Assembly: GCF_000720455.1 (NCBI RefSeq)
Contig: NZ_JOAK01000008.1
Span: forward strand, 62,001 to 126,000
Direction of reading: 5' to 3'
Source of the DNA: Streptomyces virginiae
Lineage (GTDB): Bacteria > Actinomycetota > Actinomycetes > Streptomycetales > Streptomycetaceae
DNA: 64,000 nt
The translations under genes were made by a program, and so were the position numbers. The notes below the pieces were generated by a model that saw only the letters and a program-made list of their open reading frames with translations, was not told the DNA's origin and searched no databases. Within the stretch, counting starts at the first letter, position 1; the number at the start of each line of letters is the position of its first letter. Shown here piece after piece: positions 7,992 to 16,747 of the stretch.

Positions 7992-8302
7992 TGCGCAGCC
8001 CCCGCTCGCTGGTCGGCGGCAGCCCGGCGGCCGCGTACGCGATCACCTTCGACGGCCGTGAACTGCCCGCGCAGGAGGGCCAGAGCGTCGCGGCCGTGCT
8101 GTGGGGCGCCGGGATCCTGGCCTGGCGGACCACCCGCGAGGGCGGCGCCCCGCGCGGGGCGTTCTGCGGGATCGGCAGCTGCTACGACTGCCTCGTCACC
8201 GTCAACGGCCTGCCGAACCAGCGCGCCTGCCTGGTCCCCGCCCGCCCGGGCGACGCCGTCACCACCCAGGAGGGAACCGGCCGTGCCGACCTCACCGTCT
8301 GA
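7991..8302 (+). CDS. (2Fe-2S)-binding protein, D-hydroxyproline dehydrogenase small subunit
   Basis: 103 residues. The ATG overlaps the preceding stop by one base (TGATG). The cluster ligands are C59, C64, C67 and C80 (C-x4-C-x2-C-x12-C in FCGIGSCYDCLVTVNG ... RAC), the arrangement of the small ferredoxin-like subunit of HcnA/LhpE-type dehydrogenases. It would carry electrons between the two flavoproteins encoded on either side. Its end overlaps the next gene by 20 nt, which indicates tight coupling. Confidence 0.85.
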   Translation: MRSPRSLVGGSPAAAYAITFDGRELPAQEGQSVAAVLWGAGILAWRTTREGGAPRGAFCGIGSCYDCLVTVNGLPNQRACLVPARPGDAVTTQEGTGRADLTV

Positions 8303-9872
8303 CCCCGCCGGCCCGCCCCGCTCCGCGGGCCGGCCCCGATCCCCGCAGCCGTCGGCGCCCACCGGCCCGGCGTCGTCCGGCCCGGCCGGGCCGGTCCGGT
8401 CCGGCGGCGCGGATCCGGTCGACCTGGCCGTCGTCGGGGCCGGTCCGGCCGGGCTGGCCGCCGCCGTCACGGCCGCGCGCCTCGGGCTGCGGGTCACGCT
8501 CCTCGACGCGGGCGACCGCCCCGGCGGGCAGTTCTACCGCCACCCCGCGCCCGGCCTGGGCGCGGCCCGCCCCGAGGCCCTGCACCACGGCTGGGCCGAG
8601 TTCGCGGCCCGCGAAGCCGCCCTGTGCGAGCATGCGGCGGCCGGCCGGATCACGTACCTGCCGCTCCACCACGTGTGGACGGTCGTCCCGGCCGAGGCGG
8701 CCGAGGCGGCCGAGGCGCGCCGCGGACAAGCCGCGCCCCCCACCGGGTGGACCCTGCACGCCGTCGCCGGCCACGCCCCCGATGAGCGGGCCGCGGCCGT
8801 CACCGCCCGCGCCGTGCTCGTCGCCACCGGCGCCTACGAGCGCCAACTGCCCTTCCCCGGCTGGACCCTGCCCGGAGTGGTCGGGGCCGGCGGCGCGCAG
8901 GCCATGCTCAAGGGCGGACTGGTACTGCCCGGCAAGCGCGTGGTGGTCGCCGGGAGCGGTCCGCTGCTGCTCGCGGTGGCCGGTTCCCTCGCCGCCGCCG
9001 GAGCCGCCGTGCCCGCCGTGGTGGAGGCCGCCGCCTACACCGCGTACGCCGGCCGGGTGCCGGCCCTGCTGCGCAACCCCGGCAAGCTCGTCGAGGCCGC
9101 CGGTTACGGCGGGGCGCTGGCCAGGCACCACGTCCGGCTGCTCACCCGGCACGCCGTCACCGAGGCCCACGGCACGGACCGGATCGAGGCCGTCACCGTG
9201 GCCCGGCTCGACCGCGACTGGCGACCGCTGCCCGGTACCGCCCGCCGGATCCCCTGCGACGCGCTCGCCGTCGGCCACGGGCTCGTGCCCCAGCTCGAAC
9301 TCGCCACCGGACTCGGCTGCGCCACCCGGCCCGGCCCCGACGCCGCCGTCGCCCTGGAGGTGGACGCCCTGCAGCGCACCTCCGTCCCCGGCATCTGGTC
9401 CGCGGGGGAGACCGGCGGCATCGGCGGGGCCCAACTGGCCCTGACCGAGGGCGAACTGGCTGCGCACTCCGTCGCTGCGGCGCTGTCCCCGGAGCGGGCG
9501 GCAACGGACTCCGGCCGCCGCGTCGAGCGGCTCGCCCGCCGCCGGGCCCGGCTGCGCGCCTTCGCCGACGCGATGGCCGCCGCCCACCGCCCCGGCGACG
9601 GCTGGACCGGCTGGCTGCGGGACGACGCCGTCGTGTGCCGCTGCGAGGAGGTCCCGGCCGGCCGGATCCGCGAGGCGGCGCAGGACCTCGGGGCGCGGGA
9701 CGCCCGTACGGTCAAGCTCCTCACCCGGGCCGGAATGGGCTGGTGCCAGGGCCGGATGTGCGGACCGGCGGTGGCGGCCCTCGCCGGGCAGGAGCCCGTG
9801 GCGGACCGGCGGCCCTTCTCCTGCCCGGTGCCGCTGAGCCACCTCGCCGAACTTCCCGCCACCGACCGCTGA
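8283..9872 (+). CDS. NAD(P)/FAD-dependent oxidoreductase with C-terminal [2Fe-2S] domain, D-hydroxyproline dehydrogenase large subunit
   Basis: 529 residues from the GTG at 8283, which has a strong ribosome site (CCAGGAGGGA) inside the upstream gene. A Pro/Ser-rich N-terminus of about 45 residues precedes the dinucleotide motif VDLAVVGAGPAGLAAAVTAA. A second GxGxxG-like motif, RVVVAGSGPLLLAVAG, occurs mid-protein. The C-terminus carries a BFD-like cluster site, C452-x-C454 and C488-x4-C493 (VVCRCEEV, WCQGRMCG). This is the architecture of the large subunit of HcnB/LhpF-type amine dehydrogenases. Together with the two preceding genes it should form the complete dehydrogenase. Confidence 0.84.
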   Translation: MPTSPSDPAGPPRSAGRPRSPQPSAPTGPASSGPAGPVRSGGADPVDLAVVGAGPAGLAAAVTAARLGLRVTLLDAGDRPGGQFYRHPAPGLGAARPEALHHGWAEFAAREAALCEHAAAGRITYLPLHHVWTVVPAEAAEAAEARRGQAAPPTGWTLHAVAGHAPDERAAAVTARAVLVATGAYERQLPFPGWTLPGVVGAGGAQAMLKGGLVLPGKRVVVAGSGPLLLAVAGSLAAAGAAVPAVVEAAAYTAYAGRVPALLRNPGKLVEAAGYGGALARHHVRLLTRHAVTEAHGTDRIEAVTVARLDRDWRPLPGTARRIPCDALAVGHGLVPQLELATGLGCATRPGPDAAVALEVDALQRTSVPGIWSAGETGGIGGAQLALTEGELAAHSVAAALSPERAATDSGRRVERLARRRARLRAFADAMAAAHRPGDGWTGWLRDDAVVCRCEEVPAGRIREAAQDLGARDARTVKLLTRAGMGWCQGRMCGPAVAALAGQEPVADRRPFSCPVPLSHLAELPATDR

Positions 9873-9910
9873 TCAGGGGGTGCCCGGCCCTTGTGGCCGC
9901 ACCGCACCCA

Positions 9911-9946
9911 CTAGTAAAATGTCACACACCACACTAGGGAGCCTCT
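9911..9946 (+). promoter_or_regulatory. Promoter/operator module D (deaminase-racemase operon)
   Basis: TAGTAAAATGTCACACACCA is followed by CACTAGGGAGCC and the ATG at 9948. The ATGTCAC half-site (9919-9925) is the same as in the divergent S9-peptidase/MFS region. In both places an ACACTAGG -10-like string follows a few bases later. The opposite half-site is weak here. Confidence 0.55.
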
Positions 9947-9947
9947 C

Positions 9948-10862
9948 ATGACCAACGCGCACACCCCCGCGCCCCGCACCCGTCCCTGGCACGGAATCAT
10001 GGTCGCCACCGCGCTCCCCCTGCGCGAGGACCTCACCGTCGACCACGACGCCTACGCCGAGCACGTGGCTTGGCTGATCGAGAGCGGCTGCGACGGCGTG
10101 GTCCCCAACGGCTCCCTCGGGGAGTACCAGACCCTCACCGACGAGGAGCGGGCGCGCGTCGTCCGTACCGCCGTCGAGGCCGCCGGCGACGGCGCCCGCG
10201 TCATGCCCGGCGTCGCCGCCTACGGCAGCGCCGAGGCCCGCCGCTGGGCCGACCAGGCCGCCGAGGCCGGCGCCGGCTCCGTACTCCTGCTGCCGCCCAA
10301 CGCCTTCCGCGCGGACGAGGAGACCGTACGGGCCCACTACGCCGAGGTGGCCCGCGCCGGGCTGCCCGTGGTCGCGTACAACAACCCCATCGACACCAAG
10401 GTGGACCTGGTCCCGTCCCTGCTCGCCCGGCTGCACGCCGACGGCTCCATCGTCGCCGTGAAGGAGTTCAGCGGGGACGTGCGCCGCGCCTACGAGATCG
10501 CCGAACTCGCGCCGGGCCTCGACCTGCTCATCGGTGCCGACGACGTCCTCCTCGAACTGGCCCTCGCGGGCGCCGTCGGCTGGATCGCCGGCTACCCCAA
10601 CGCCCTGCCGCGCTCCTGCGCCACCCTCTACCGGGCCGCCGTCGCCGGTGACCTCGACACCGCCCTGCCGCTCTACAAGTCCCTGCACTCCCTGCTGCGC
10701 TGGGACTCCAAGACCGAGTTCGTCCAGGCCATCAAGCTCTCCATGGACCTGGCGGGCCGCCCCGGCGGCGCCACCCGCCCGCCGCGCTTCCCGCTCACCG
10801 GCGACATCGAGGCCGCCGTCCGCGCCGCCACCGAGAAGGCCCTGGCCGAGGGCCTCAACTAA
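9948..10862 (+). CDS. DapA-family lyase, probable 1-pyrroline-4-hydroxy-2-carboxylate deaminase
   Basis: 304 residues, a dihydrodipicolinate-synthase/N-acetylneuraminate-lyase TIM barrel. The Schiff-base lysine is K172 in IVAVKEFSGD and the conserved tyrosine is Y144 in VVAYNNP; the early motif is GVVPNGSLGEYQTLTDEER. In hydroxyproline catabolism this family (LhpC type) converts pyrroline-4-hydroxy-2-carboxylate to alpha-ketoglutarate semialdehyde and ammonia. That role fits the surrounding epimerase and dehydrogenase genes. The ribosome site AGGGAGCC precedes the ATG. It is the first gene of a four-gene operon. Function is inferred from context; sequence alone shows only the family. Confidence 0.82.
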   Translation: MTNAHTPAPRTRPWHGIMVATALPLREDLTVDHDAYAEHVAWLIESGCDGVVPNGSLGEYQTLTDEERARVVRTAVEAAGDGARVMPGVAAYGSAEARRWADQAAEAGAGSVLLLPPNAFRADEETVRAHYAEVARAGLPVVAYNNPIDTKVDLVPSLLARLHADGSIVAVKEFSGDVRRAYEIAELAPGLDLLIGADDVLLELALAGAVGWIAGYPNALPRSCATLYRAAVAGDLDTALPLYKSLHSLLRWDSKTEFVQAIKLSMDLAGRPGGATRPPRFPLTGDIEAAVRAATEKALAEGLN

Positions 10863-10882
10863 CCAGCTGGAGGGGACGCCTG

Positions 10883-11887
10883 ATGCGCACGCGCCACGTC
10901 TACCACGCGGTGGACTCGCACACCGAGGGCATGCCGACCCGGGTCGTGACCGGGGGAGTCGGGGTGATCCCCGGCGCCACCATGGCCGAGAAGCGGCTCC
11001 ACTTCATCGAGCACATGGACCACGTACGGACCCTGCTCATGTACGAGCCGCGCGGGCACTCCGCGATGAGCGGCGCCATCCTGCAGCCCCCGACCCGCCC
11101 CGACGCCGACTACGGCGTGCTCTACATCGAGGTGTCGGGCCTGCTGCCCATGTGCGGGCACGGCACCATCGGGGTGGCCACGGTCCTGGTCGAGACCGGC
11201 ATGGTGCCCGTCGTCGAGCCGGTCACCACCGTCCGGCTCGACACCCCGGCCGGGCTGGTGAGCGTCGACGTGCGGGTGGAGGACGGGGCGGCCACCGCCG
11301 TCACCCTCACCAACGTCCCCTCCTTCAGCGTCGGCCTCGACCTCAAGGCCGACGTCCCCGGCCACGGCACGGTCACCTACGACCTCGCCTACGGCGGCAA
11401 CTTCTACGCCTTCGTCGAACTCGACTCCCTCGGCCTGCCCTTCGACCGCGCCCGGGGGGACGACCTGCTCGCCGCCGGGCTCGCGGTGATGGACGCGATC
11501 AACGCCGGGCCGGACCGCCCCGTCCACCCCGAGAACCCCTCCATCGCCGGGGTCAAGCACGTCTACCTCGCCGCGCCCGGCTCCGACGCCCGCCGCTCCC
11601 GGCACGCGATGGCCATCCATCCCGGCTGGTTCGACCGCTCGCCCTGCGGCACGGGCACCAGTGCCCGGATGGCCCAGCTGCACGCCCGCGGCCTCCTTGG
11701 GCTCGGCGTCGACTTCGTCAACGAGTCCTTCATCGGCACCGAGTTCACCGGCCGGCTGGTCGCGCGGACCACCGTCGGCGGCCTGCCCGCCGTGGTCCCC
11801 ACCGTCACCGGGCGGGCCTGGATCACCGGCACCGCCCAGTACTTCCTCGACCCGTCCGACCCCTTCCCCGGAGGCTTCCTCCTGTGA
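10883..11887 (+). CDS. Proline racemase family protein, probable 4-hydroxyproline 2-epimerase
   Basis: 334 residues with a strong ribosome site (GGAGGGGA). Both catalytic cysteines of the two-base mechanism are present: C91 in LPMCGHGTIG and C255 in DRSPCGTGTSA. The N-terminus VDSHTEGMPTRVV is typical of the family. Enzymes with this Cys/Cys pair are proline racemases or hydroxyproline 2-epimerases, whereas trans-3-hydroxyproline dehydratases usually lack the first cysteine. In this operon the likely reaction is trans-4-hydroxy-L-proline to cis-4-hydroxy-D-proline, feeding the dehydrogenase. The stop overlaps the next start by 4 nt. Confidence 0.86.
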   Translation: MRTRHVYHAVDSHTEGMPTRVVTGGVGVIPGATMAEKRLHFIEHMDHVRTLLMYEPRGHSAMSGAILQPPTRPDADYGVLYIEVSGLLPMCGHGTIGVATVLVETGMVPVVEPVTTVRLDTPAGLVSVDVRVEDGAATAVTLTNVPSFSVGLDLKADVPGHGTVTYDLAYGGNFYAFVELDSLGLPFDRARGDDLLAAGLAVMDAINAGPDRPVHPENPSIAGVKHVYLAAPGSDARRSRHAMAIHPGWFDRSPCGTGTSARMAQLHARGLLGLGVDFVNESFIGTEFTGRLVARTTVGGLPAVVPTVTGRAWITGTAQYFLDPSDPFPGGFLL

Positions 11888-12903
11888 CGACCGTCCGAAC
11901 GGTGGACTACCACACCGCCGGCGAGCCCTTCCGGATCGTCGACACCGCCGGCGAGGGCATGCCGCCCGTGCCCGGGGACACCGTCGCCGAGCGCTGCGCC
12001 ACCGCCATCGGTCCGGGCGGATCGGGGACCGCGCCGCGCCGTGGCGCGCTGGACGACGTACGGCGGCTGCTCGTGCAGGAGCCGCGCGGACACGCCGGGA
12101 TGTACGGCGGGTTCGTGGTCCCGGCCGACGACGACGGCGCCCACTTCGGTGTGCTGTTCTGGCACAAGGACGGCTACTCCACGGCCTGCGGCCACGGCAC
12201 CATGGCCCTCGGGGTCTGGGCCGTGGACAGCGGCCGGGTCGCCGCCCCCGACGACGGGGACGTCCCGGTGCGGATCGACGTACCGTCGGGGCGGGTCACC
12301 GCCACCGTCCACCGCGGCGGGGGCCGCACCACCGGGGTCACCTTCCGCAACGTGCCGGCCCGGGTGAGCGCCCGCAAGGTGCCCGTCGCGACCTCGCTCG
12401 GGCTGGCCGAGGCGGACATCGCCCACGCGGGCGCCTGCTACGCCTCCGTCCGCGCGCGCGACCTCGGCCTGGACGTCTCGCGGGCGGCGCTGCCCGCGCT
12501 GGTGCGTGCCGGGCAGGAGATCCGGGCCGCGCTCGCCGGTCATCCGGCCACCTGGGACCCGGGCGGCCCGCTGCTGTCCGGGGTCTACGGGGTGATCCTC
12601 CACGAGGAGCTGCCCGACACCCCGTTCGGGCCGCACCAGCGCAACGTCACCGTCTTCGCCGACGGGCAGGTCGACCGCTCTCCCTGCGGCTCCGGGACCT
12701 CGACGCGGCTCGCGCTGCTCGCCGAGGACGGCCGGCTGGGCCCGGGCGAGGACCTGCTGAACGAGTCCGTCACCGGCACCGTCTTCACCGGCCGGATGCT
12801 GGACGGCGGCGTCACCGAAGTCACCGGCACCGCCTACCGCACCGGCGAACACGCCTTCGCCGTGGACCCGTACGACGCCCTCGGCGCCGGGTTCCTGCTG
12901 TGA
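11884..12903 (+). CDS. Second proline racemase family protein
   Basis: 339 residues. It starts with a GTG that overlaps the previous stop (GTGA). It belongs to the same fold as the upstream gene but is clearly diverged: it opens TVRTVDYHTAGEPFRIVD and has extra sequence before VRRLLVQEPRGHAGMYGG. C102 (STACGHGTMALG) and C268 (DRSPCGSGTST) retain the two-base pair, so it should be an epimerase or racemase, not a simple dehydratase. Its substrate could be proline itself, 3-hydroxyproline or another hydroxyproline isomer. A paralogous pair in one operon suggests a wider range of imino-acid isomers. Confidence 0.8.
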   Translation: MTTVRTVDYHTAGEPFRIVDTAGEGMPPVPGDTVAERCATAIGPGGSGTAPRRGALDDVRRLLVQEPRGHAGMYGGFVVPADDDGAHFGVLFWHKDGYSTACGHGTMALGVWAVDSGRVAAPDDGDVPVRIDVPSGRVTATVHRGGGRTTGVTFRNVPARVSARKVPVATSLGLAEADIAHAGACYASVRARDLGLDVSRAALPALVRAGQEIRAALAGHPATWDPGGPLLSGVYGVILHEELPDTPFGPHQRNVTVFADGQVDRSPCGSGTSTRLALLAEDGRLGPGEDLLNESVTGTVFTGRMLDGGVTEVTGTAYRTGEHAFAVDPYDALGAGFLL

Positions 12904-13838
12904 CGGGGATACCCCAGCTCGGCGCCGCGGCCATGGCCGCGGCGCTCGGTCCGGCCGCGGCCGCCGACGCCCTGGCCGCCGCCCTGCGCGGCGGCCTCGA
13001 CCCGGAGGGCTGCCCCCCGCGCTCCGCGATCGCCGTGCCCGGCGACGGCGAACTGCTGCTGATGCCGGCCGCGTCGGGCCCGTACGCCGGGGTGAAGATC
13101 GCCGGGGTCGCGCCCGGGAACCCGGCCCGCGGGCTGCCCCGCATCACCGGCTCGTACCTCCTGCTGGACGGGCCCACCCTGCGCCCGCTGGCCCTGCTCG
13201 ACGGCGCGGCCCTGACCGCCCTGCGCACACCGGCGGTCTCCGCCCTCGCACTGCGGTACCTGGCGCCGGCCGGGCGGCCGCTGCGGCTGGTTCTCTTCGG
13301 CTCCGGACCGCAGGCGTACGGCCACCTGGAAGCGGCTCTGGCGGAGCGGGAGTTGGCCGAGGCCGTGGTGGTCGCCCGCAACCGGGAGGGTGCCGAACGC
13401 CTCGCCGCGCACGCCCGCACCCTGGGGACGGCCGCCCGGACCGGCGCCCCGCAGGACGTGGCCGACGCCGACCTGGTCGTCTGCTGCACCACGGCCCGCG
13501 AACCGCTCTTCGACGGGCGGCTGGTGCGGCCCGGCGCGGTGGTCGTGGCCGTCGGATCGCACGAGCCGACCGCCCGGGAGACCGACACCGCCCTCGTGCG
13601 ACGCGCGGCGGTGTACGTGGAATCGCGGGCGGCGGCCCTGCGGGAGGCCGGTGACCTGCTCGTCCCGGAGGCGGAGGGGGCCATCGGGCCGGGCCACATC
13701 ACGGCCACGCTCGCGGACCTGGTGGCCGGGCGGCTGCCGGCGGGAGGGGAGCGGGGTTGTCCACAGCTCTTCAAGAGCGTGGGCATGGCCTGGGAAGATC
13801 TTGCCGTGGCGGTCGCGCTGTACGAGGCCGACCGCTGA
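12900..13838 (+). CDS. Ornithine cyclodeaminase/mu-crystallin family, probable pyrroline-2-carboxylate reductase
   Basis: 312 residues, starting at a GTG that overlaps the racemase stop by 4 nt. The NAD(P)-binding motif LVLFGSGPQAYGHLEAA and segments YAGVKIAGVAPGNPARGLP and CPQLFKSVGMAWEDLAVA are characteristic of the family. In imino-acid catabolism members of this family (LhpI type) reduce delta-1-pyrroline-2-carboxylate to L-proline, following dehydration of 3-hydroxyproline or oxidation of D-proline. It closes the deaminase-racemase operon. True ornithine cyclodeaminase activity is less likely in this context. Confidence 0.82.
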   Translation: MTGIPQLGAAAMAAALGPAAAADALAAALRGGLDPEGCPPRSAIAVPGDGELLLMPAASGPYAGVKIAGVAPGNPARGLPRITGSYLLLDGPTLRPLALLDGAALTALRTPAVSALALRYLAPAGRPLRLVLFGSGPQAYGHLEAALAERELAEAVVVARNREGAERLAAHARTLGTAARTGAPQDVADADLVVCCTTAREPLFDGRLVRPGAVVVAVGSHEPTARETDTALVRRAAVYVESRAAALREAGDLLVPEAEGAIGPGHITATLADLVAGRLPAGGERGCPQLFKSVGMAWEDLAVAVALYEADR

Positions 13839-13847
13839 AGTGTGAGC

Positions 13848-13912
13848 AGCGCAACGTGACATTGTACGCTGTTGCTCTGCTCGTCGGCAGGTGAAAAGGG
13901 TCTCGGAGGAAA
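13848..13912 (+). promoter_or_regulatory. Promoter/operator module E and ribosome site of the GntR regulator
   Basis: AACGTGACATTGTACGCT holds the GTGACAT half-site overlapping a -10-like TACGCT (13865-13870). GGAGGAAACGCA precedes the ATG at 13917 and decides the start. The position suggests autoregulation. Confidence 0.5.
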
Positions 13913-13916
13913 CGCA

Positions 13917-14627
13917 ATGGGTGACCTGAAGCAGCACAGTCTCATCAAGGCCCAGGAACGACTCCGCGACCAGGTTGGCCACGCCCTCCGAGCCGCTCTG
14001 ATAGCGGGTGAGCTGCGCCCCGGCAGCGTCTACTCCGCCCCCGGCCTCGCGGCCGAACTCGGCGTGTCGGCCACCCCGGTGCGCGAGGCCATGCTCGACC
14101 TGGCGCGCGAGGGCCTGGTCGAGCCGGTCCGCAACAAGGGCTTCCGGATCACCGAGGTCAGCGAGCGCGACCTCGACCAGTACACCGAGCTGCGCACCAT
14201 GATCGAGGTGCCCACCATCGGCCGGATCACGAAGACCGCCACGGCCGAGCAGCTGGAGGAACTGCGCCCCATCGCGCAGGAGATCGTCACCAGCGCCCGC
14301 GAGCACAACCTCATCGGCTACCTGGAGGCCGACCGCCGGTTCCACCTCACGCTGCTGGGCCTCTCGGGCAACGAACGGCTCGTGGAGACGGTCGGCGACC
14401 TCCGCAAGCGGTCCCGCCTGTACGGCCTGACGGGTCTGGACGAGGCGGGCAAGCTGGTCTCCTCCGCCGAGGAGCACCTGGAGCTGCTGGACCTGATGAT
14501 CAGCGGCGACGCGAAGGCGGCGGAGGCCTGCATGCAGCGCCACCTCGGCCACGTCCGCTCCCTCTGGGCCCAGGGCCGCGACGAACCGGTCGGCCGCACC
14601 GCCGGGGGCCTGGGCGCGGTCCGCTAG
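13917..14627 (+). CDS. GntR-family transcriptional regulator, FCD subfamily
   Basis: 236 residues. The N-terminal winged helix is QVGHALRAALIAGELRPGSV, then LAAELGVSATPVREAMLDLA, then GFRITEVSERD. The C-terminal FCD domain has metal/ligand-type residues in ADRRFHLTLLGLSGN, SAEEHLELLDLM and MQRHLGHVRSL. FCD regulators bind small organic acids and usually repress nearby catabolic operons. It follows the reductase gene directly, in the same direction, with its own GTGACAT site upstream. It is the obvious candidate to bind the recurring GTGACAT/ATGTCAC sites at the collagenase, dehydrogenase, deaminase, transporter and S9-peptidase promoters. Confidence 0.9.
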   Translation: MGDLKQHSLIKAQERLRDQVGHALRAALIAGELRPGSVYSAPGLAAELGVSATPVREAMLDLAREGLVEPVRNKGFRITEVSERDLDQYTELRTMIEVPTIGRITKTATAEQLEELRPIAQEIVTSAREHNLIGYLEADRRFHLTLLGLSGNERLVETVGDLRKRSRLYGLTGLDEAGKLVSSAEEHLELLDLMISGDAKAAEACMQRHLGHVRSLWAQGRDEPVGRTAGGLGAVR

Positions 14628-14656
14628 GGGCTCCAGTTCCCCCGGCCGGCGCCGGA

Positions 14657-16666
14657 TCAGCAGGGCGGGCGGCCGCCGCCGCGGGCCGGCAGCGGCCGGT
14701 CCGCGGAGATGATCGCCGCCTCCGGGCGCGGTACCGGGGTGCCGTCGGGCAGGAGGAGTACCGGCGGGTCCACCACGGCTCCCACGTCGGCCGCCGCACT
14801 GCCCGCGTTCGCCGCCGTGACCCGCCCCCTGGGCTGCGGGGCCAGCACCGCAGTCTCGCGTACGTACGCCACGAAGCTCTCGAAGTCCCGCTGGTGCCGG
14901 TAGGGCTCCCGGAAGTCGGAGAGGGCCGGATGGCCGTCGCTCGCGAGGAACGTGTACGAGGGGGCCGCGAGCCGGTAACTGCGGCCGAGGTCCAGTGGGA
15001 CGCCGTCGATGAAGACGTCCGCGGGACGCACCCGGTCCCCGACCGGACCCCGCGCGTCGAAGCTGTAGCGCACGTTCCGGGAGACGGCGAGGGGGGCGAA
15101 GCGCAGTTCGCCGCTCTCCGTCGTCGTCCACTGCTCCTCCAGCGCGTCGTGGATCCGCTGCCCGCTCACCCACGCGCTGACGATCGGATCGCCGAACCCG
15201 ATGGCCCGCCACGCGCTGCCGAAGGTGACGGCGCCGCCCGACGCCGGGTCGAGGACGAGGTCCCCGGCGATGACCGCCTGGCCGACTCGGGGCGCTGCGG
15301 CGATCACGGCGAGTTGGGCCGGGACGTTGGGGTGGATGTTGGCGTCGTTCTCGGGGTCGGTGGGTCTGCTGCCCGCCCACAGCGCCCAGTCGGCGGCCAG
15401 GTTGCCCATGGTGCTCTCGCCCGCCGTGTTCCGGGCGCGCAGGAAGGAGCCGCTCTGCTGACCGATCCGGGTCCGGTCGCGTGCGGCGGCCTGTCCCGCC
15501 CAGTAGGTGACGACCTCCTGCAGCTCCGGATGAGGGGGGACGTCACGGGTGTTGGGGTGATTGGTGGACACGGTCAGTTCCCGGACCACCCGGCCGGTGA
15601 GCGGGTCGAGCCGTAGGTTGATCTCGTTGATGACCTGGCCGTAGCAGCCGGCCTCGACGAACGGGCGGGGTACGCCGTCGGGGTCGGGGACCATCATGTT
15701 GAACCGGGTGTGCCAGTGCCCGGTGACGATCGCGTCGATGTCCGGGGAGACCCGCAGCGCGAGGTCGAGGGCCGGCCCCGAGGGGTCGACGCCGCTGTTG
15801 AAGTCCGCTCCCGCCACGGCCCCGTCGTGCAGGCTGAGCACGATCGCGTTCACGCCCTGGCTCTTGAGCAGCGCCGCGTAGCGGTCGGCGGTGGCGACCG
15901 CGTCGAGGGTGGCGAGGCCCGGCTGGTAGGAGCCGGGGAAGCGTTCGCTGCCCACGGCGGTGAGGTGGATGAACCCGATGGGCAGCTCCCGGCCGTCGGC
16001 GGTGGTGACCCGCTCGATGTTGTAGGCGGGCAGGACCGTCGTCCCGCCCTGGCTCCGGACGAGGTTGGCGCTGTAGTAGCGGAAGTCGGCGCCGTGGAAG
16101 CGCAGGCCGGAGGAGTCCGTGAAGGAGGTGTCGCGGCCCTCGACCGGGAAGGGGATGCCCTGCTCCATGTGGCGCCGGAGCATGGCGGGTGATTTGTCGA
16201 ACTCGTGGTTGCCGGCCGTCGCGAAGTCGAGCCCCATGCGGTTCAGGGCTTCGATCGTCGGCTCGTCGGCGAAGGCCGCGGCGTCGAACTCCCAGCCGGA
16301 GAAGGCGTCTCCGGGGGTGAAGAACAGCGAGTGGGGGTGTCCCTCGCGGAGACGTTCGAGGTGCGCCGCCATGTACGCGACGCCGCCGACGGTGTAGCTG
16401 CGGCCGCCGTTGCCGACGATGACGGAGTTGCTGCCGGGTGCGCCCTGCAGATAGCCGTGCAGGTCGGTGATGTCGAGGAGCTGGACGTCGACGTACTCGG
16501 CGGCGGTGGTGGCGTCCCGGGCGTCGGCGGTGGCCCGTGCGGGGACCCCGAGCGCGAAGGTCGCCGCCACGGCCCCCATCGCGGTGAGGAAGTCCCGCCG
16601 CCCCGGCTCCCGTGGTGAACTCCGGCTTCGCTGCGTGGCCCTGGCCTGCGTGATCACACCCGGCAT
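14657..16666 (-). CDS. Tat-exported bifunctional metallophosphatase/5'-nucleotidase
   Basis: 669 residues with a Tat signal (GRRDFLTAMGAVAATFALGV). The calcineurin-like phosphatase domain shows DITDLHGYL, PGDAFSGWEF, FATAGNHEFDKSP and GHWHTRFN. The C-terminal 5'-nucleotidase domain starts around residue 420 and ends with the substrate loop SYTFLASDGHPALSDFREP. It would hydrolyse extracellular nucleotides or related phosphoesters. It faces away from the peptide importer, and the two share an intergenic region containing promoter module B. Whether it belongs to the regulon is unclear. Confidence 0.88.
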   Translation of the reverse strand: MPGVITQARATQRSRSSPREPGRRDFLTAMGAVAATFALGVPARATADARDATTAAEYVDVQLLDITDLHGYLQGAPGSNSVIVGNGGRSYTVGGVAYMAAHLERLREGHPHSLFFTPGDAFSGWEFDAAAFADEPTIEALNRMGLDFATAGNHEFDKSPAMLRRHMEQGIPFPVEGRDTSFTDSSGLRFHGADFRYYSANLVRSQGGTTVLPAYNIERVTTADGRELPIGFIHLTAVGSERFPGSYQPGLATLDAVATADRYAALLKSQGVNAIVLSLHDGAVAGADFNSGVDPSGPALDLALRVSPDIDAIVTGHWHTRFNMMVPDPDGVPRPFVEAGCYGQVINEINLRLDPLTGRVVRELTVSTNHPNTRDVPPHPELQEVVTYWAGQAAARDRTRIGQQSGSFLRARNTAGESTMGNLAADWALWAGSRPTDPENDANIHPNVPAQLAVIAAAPRVGQAVIAGDLVLDPASGGAVTFGSAWRAIGFGDPIVSAWVSGQRIHDALEEQWTTTESGELRFAPLAVSRNVRYSFDARGPVGDRVRPADVFIDGVPLDLGRSYRLAAPSYTFLASDGHPALSDFREPYRHQRDFESFVAYVRETAVLAPQPRGRVTAANAGSAAADVGAVVDPPVLLLPDGTPVPRPEAAIISADRPLPARGGGRPPC

Positions 16667-16747
16667 GGTCCCGCCCGCCGGGCCGGCTGGCGTGCCGACG
16701 CGCCGACCGGTGTTTTGGACACGGCTGGGTAACGGCGGCTCCGACCC

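Noticed and set aside
14657..16666. 5'-nucleotidase as a member of the hydroxyproline regulon.
   Set aside because: It only shares the intergenic region with module B; the promoter elements point towards the importer and no functional link to imino acids is evident.
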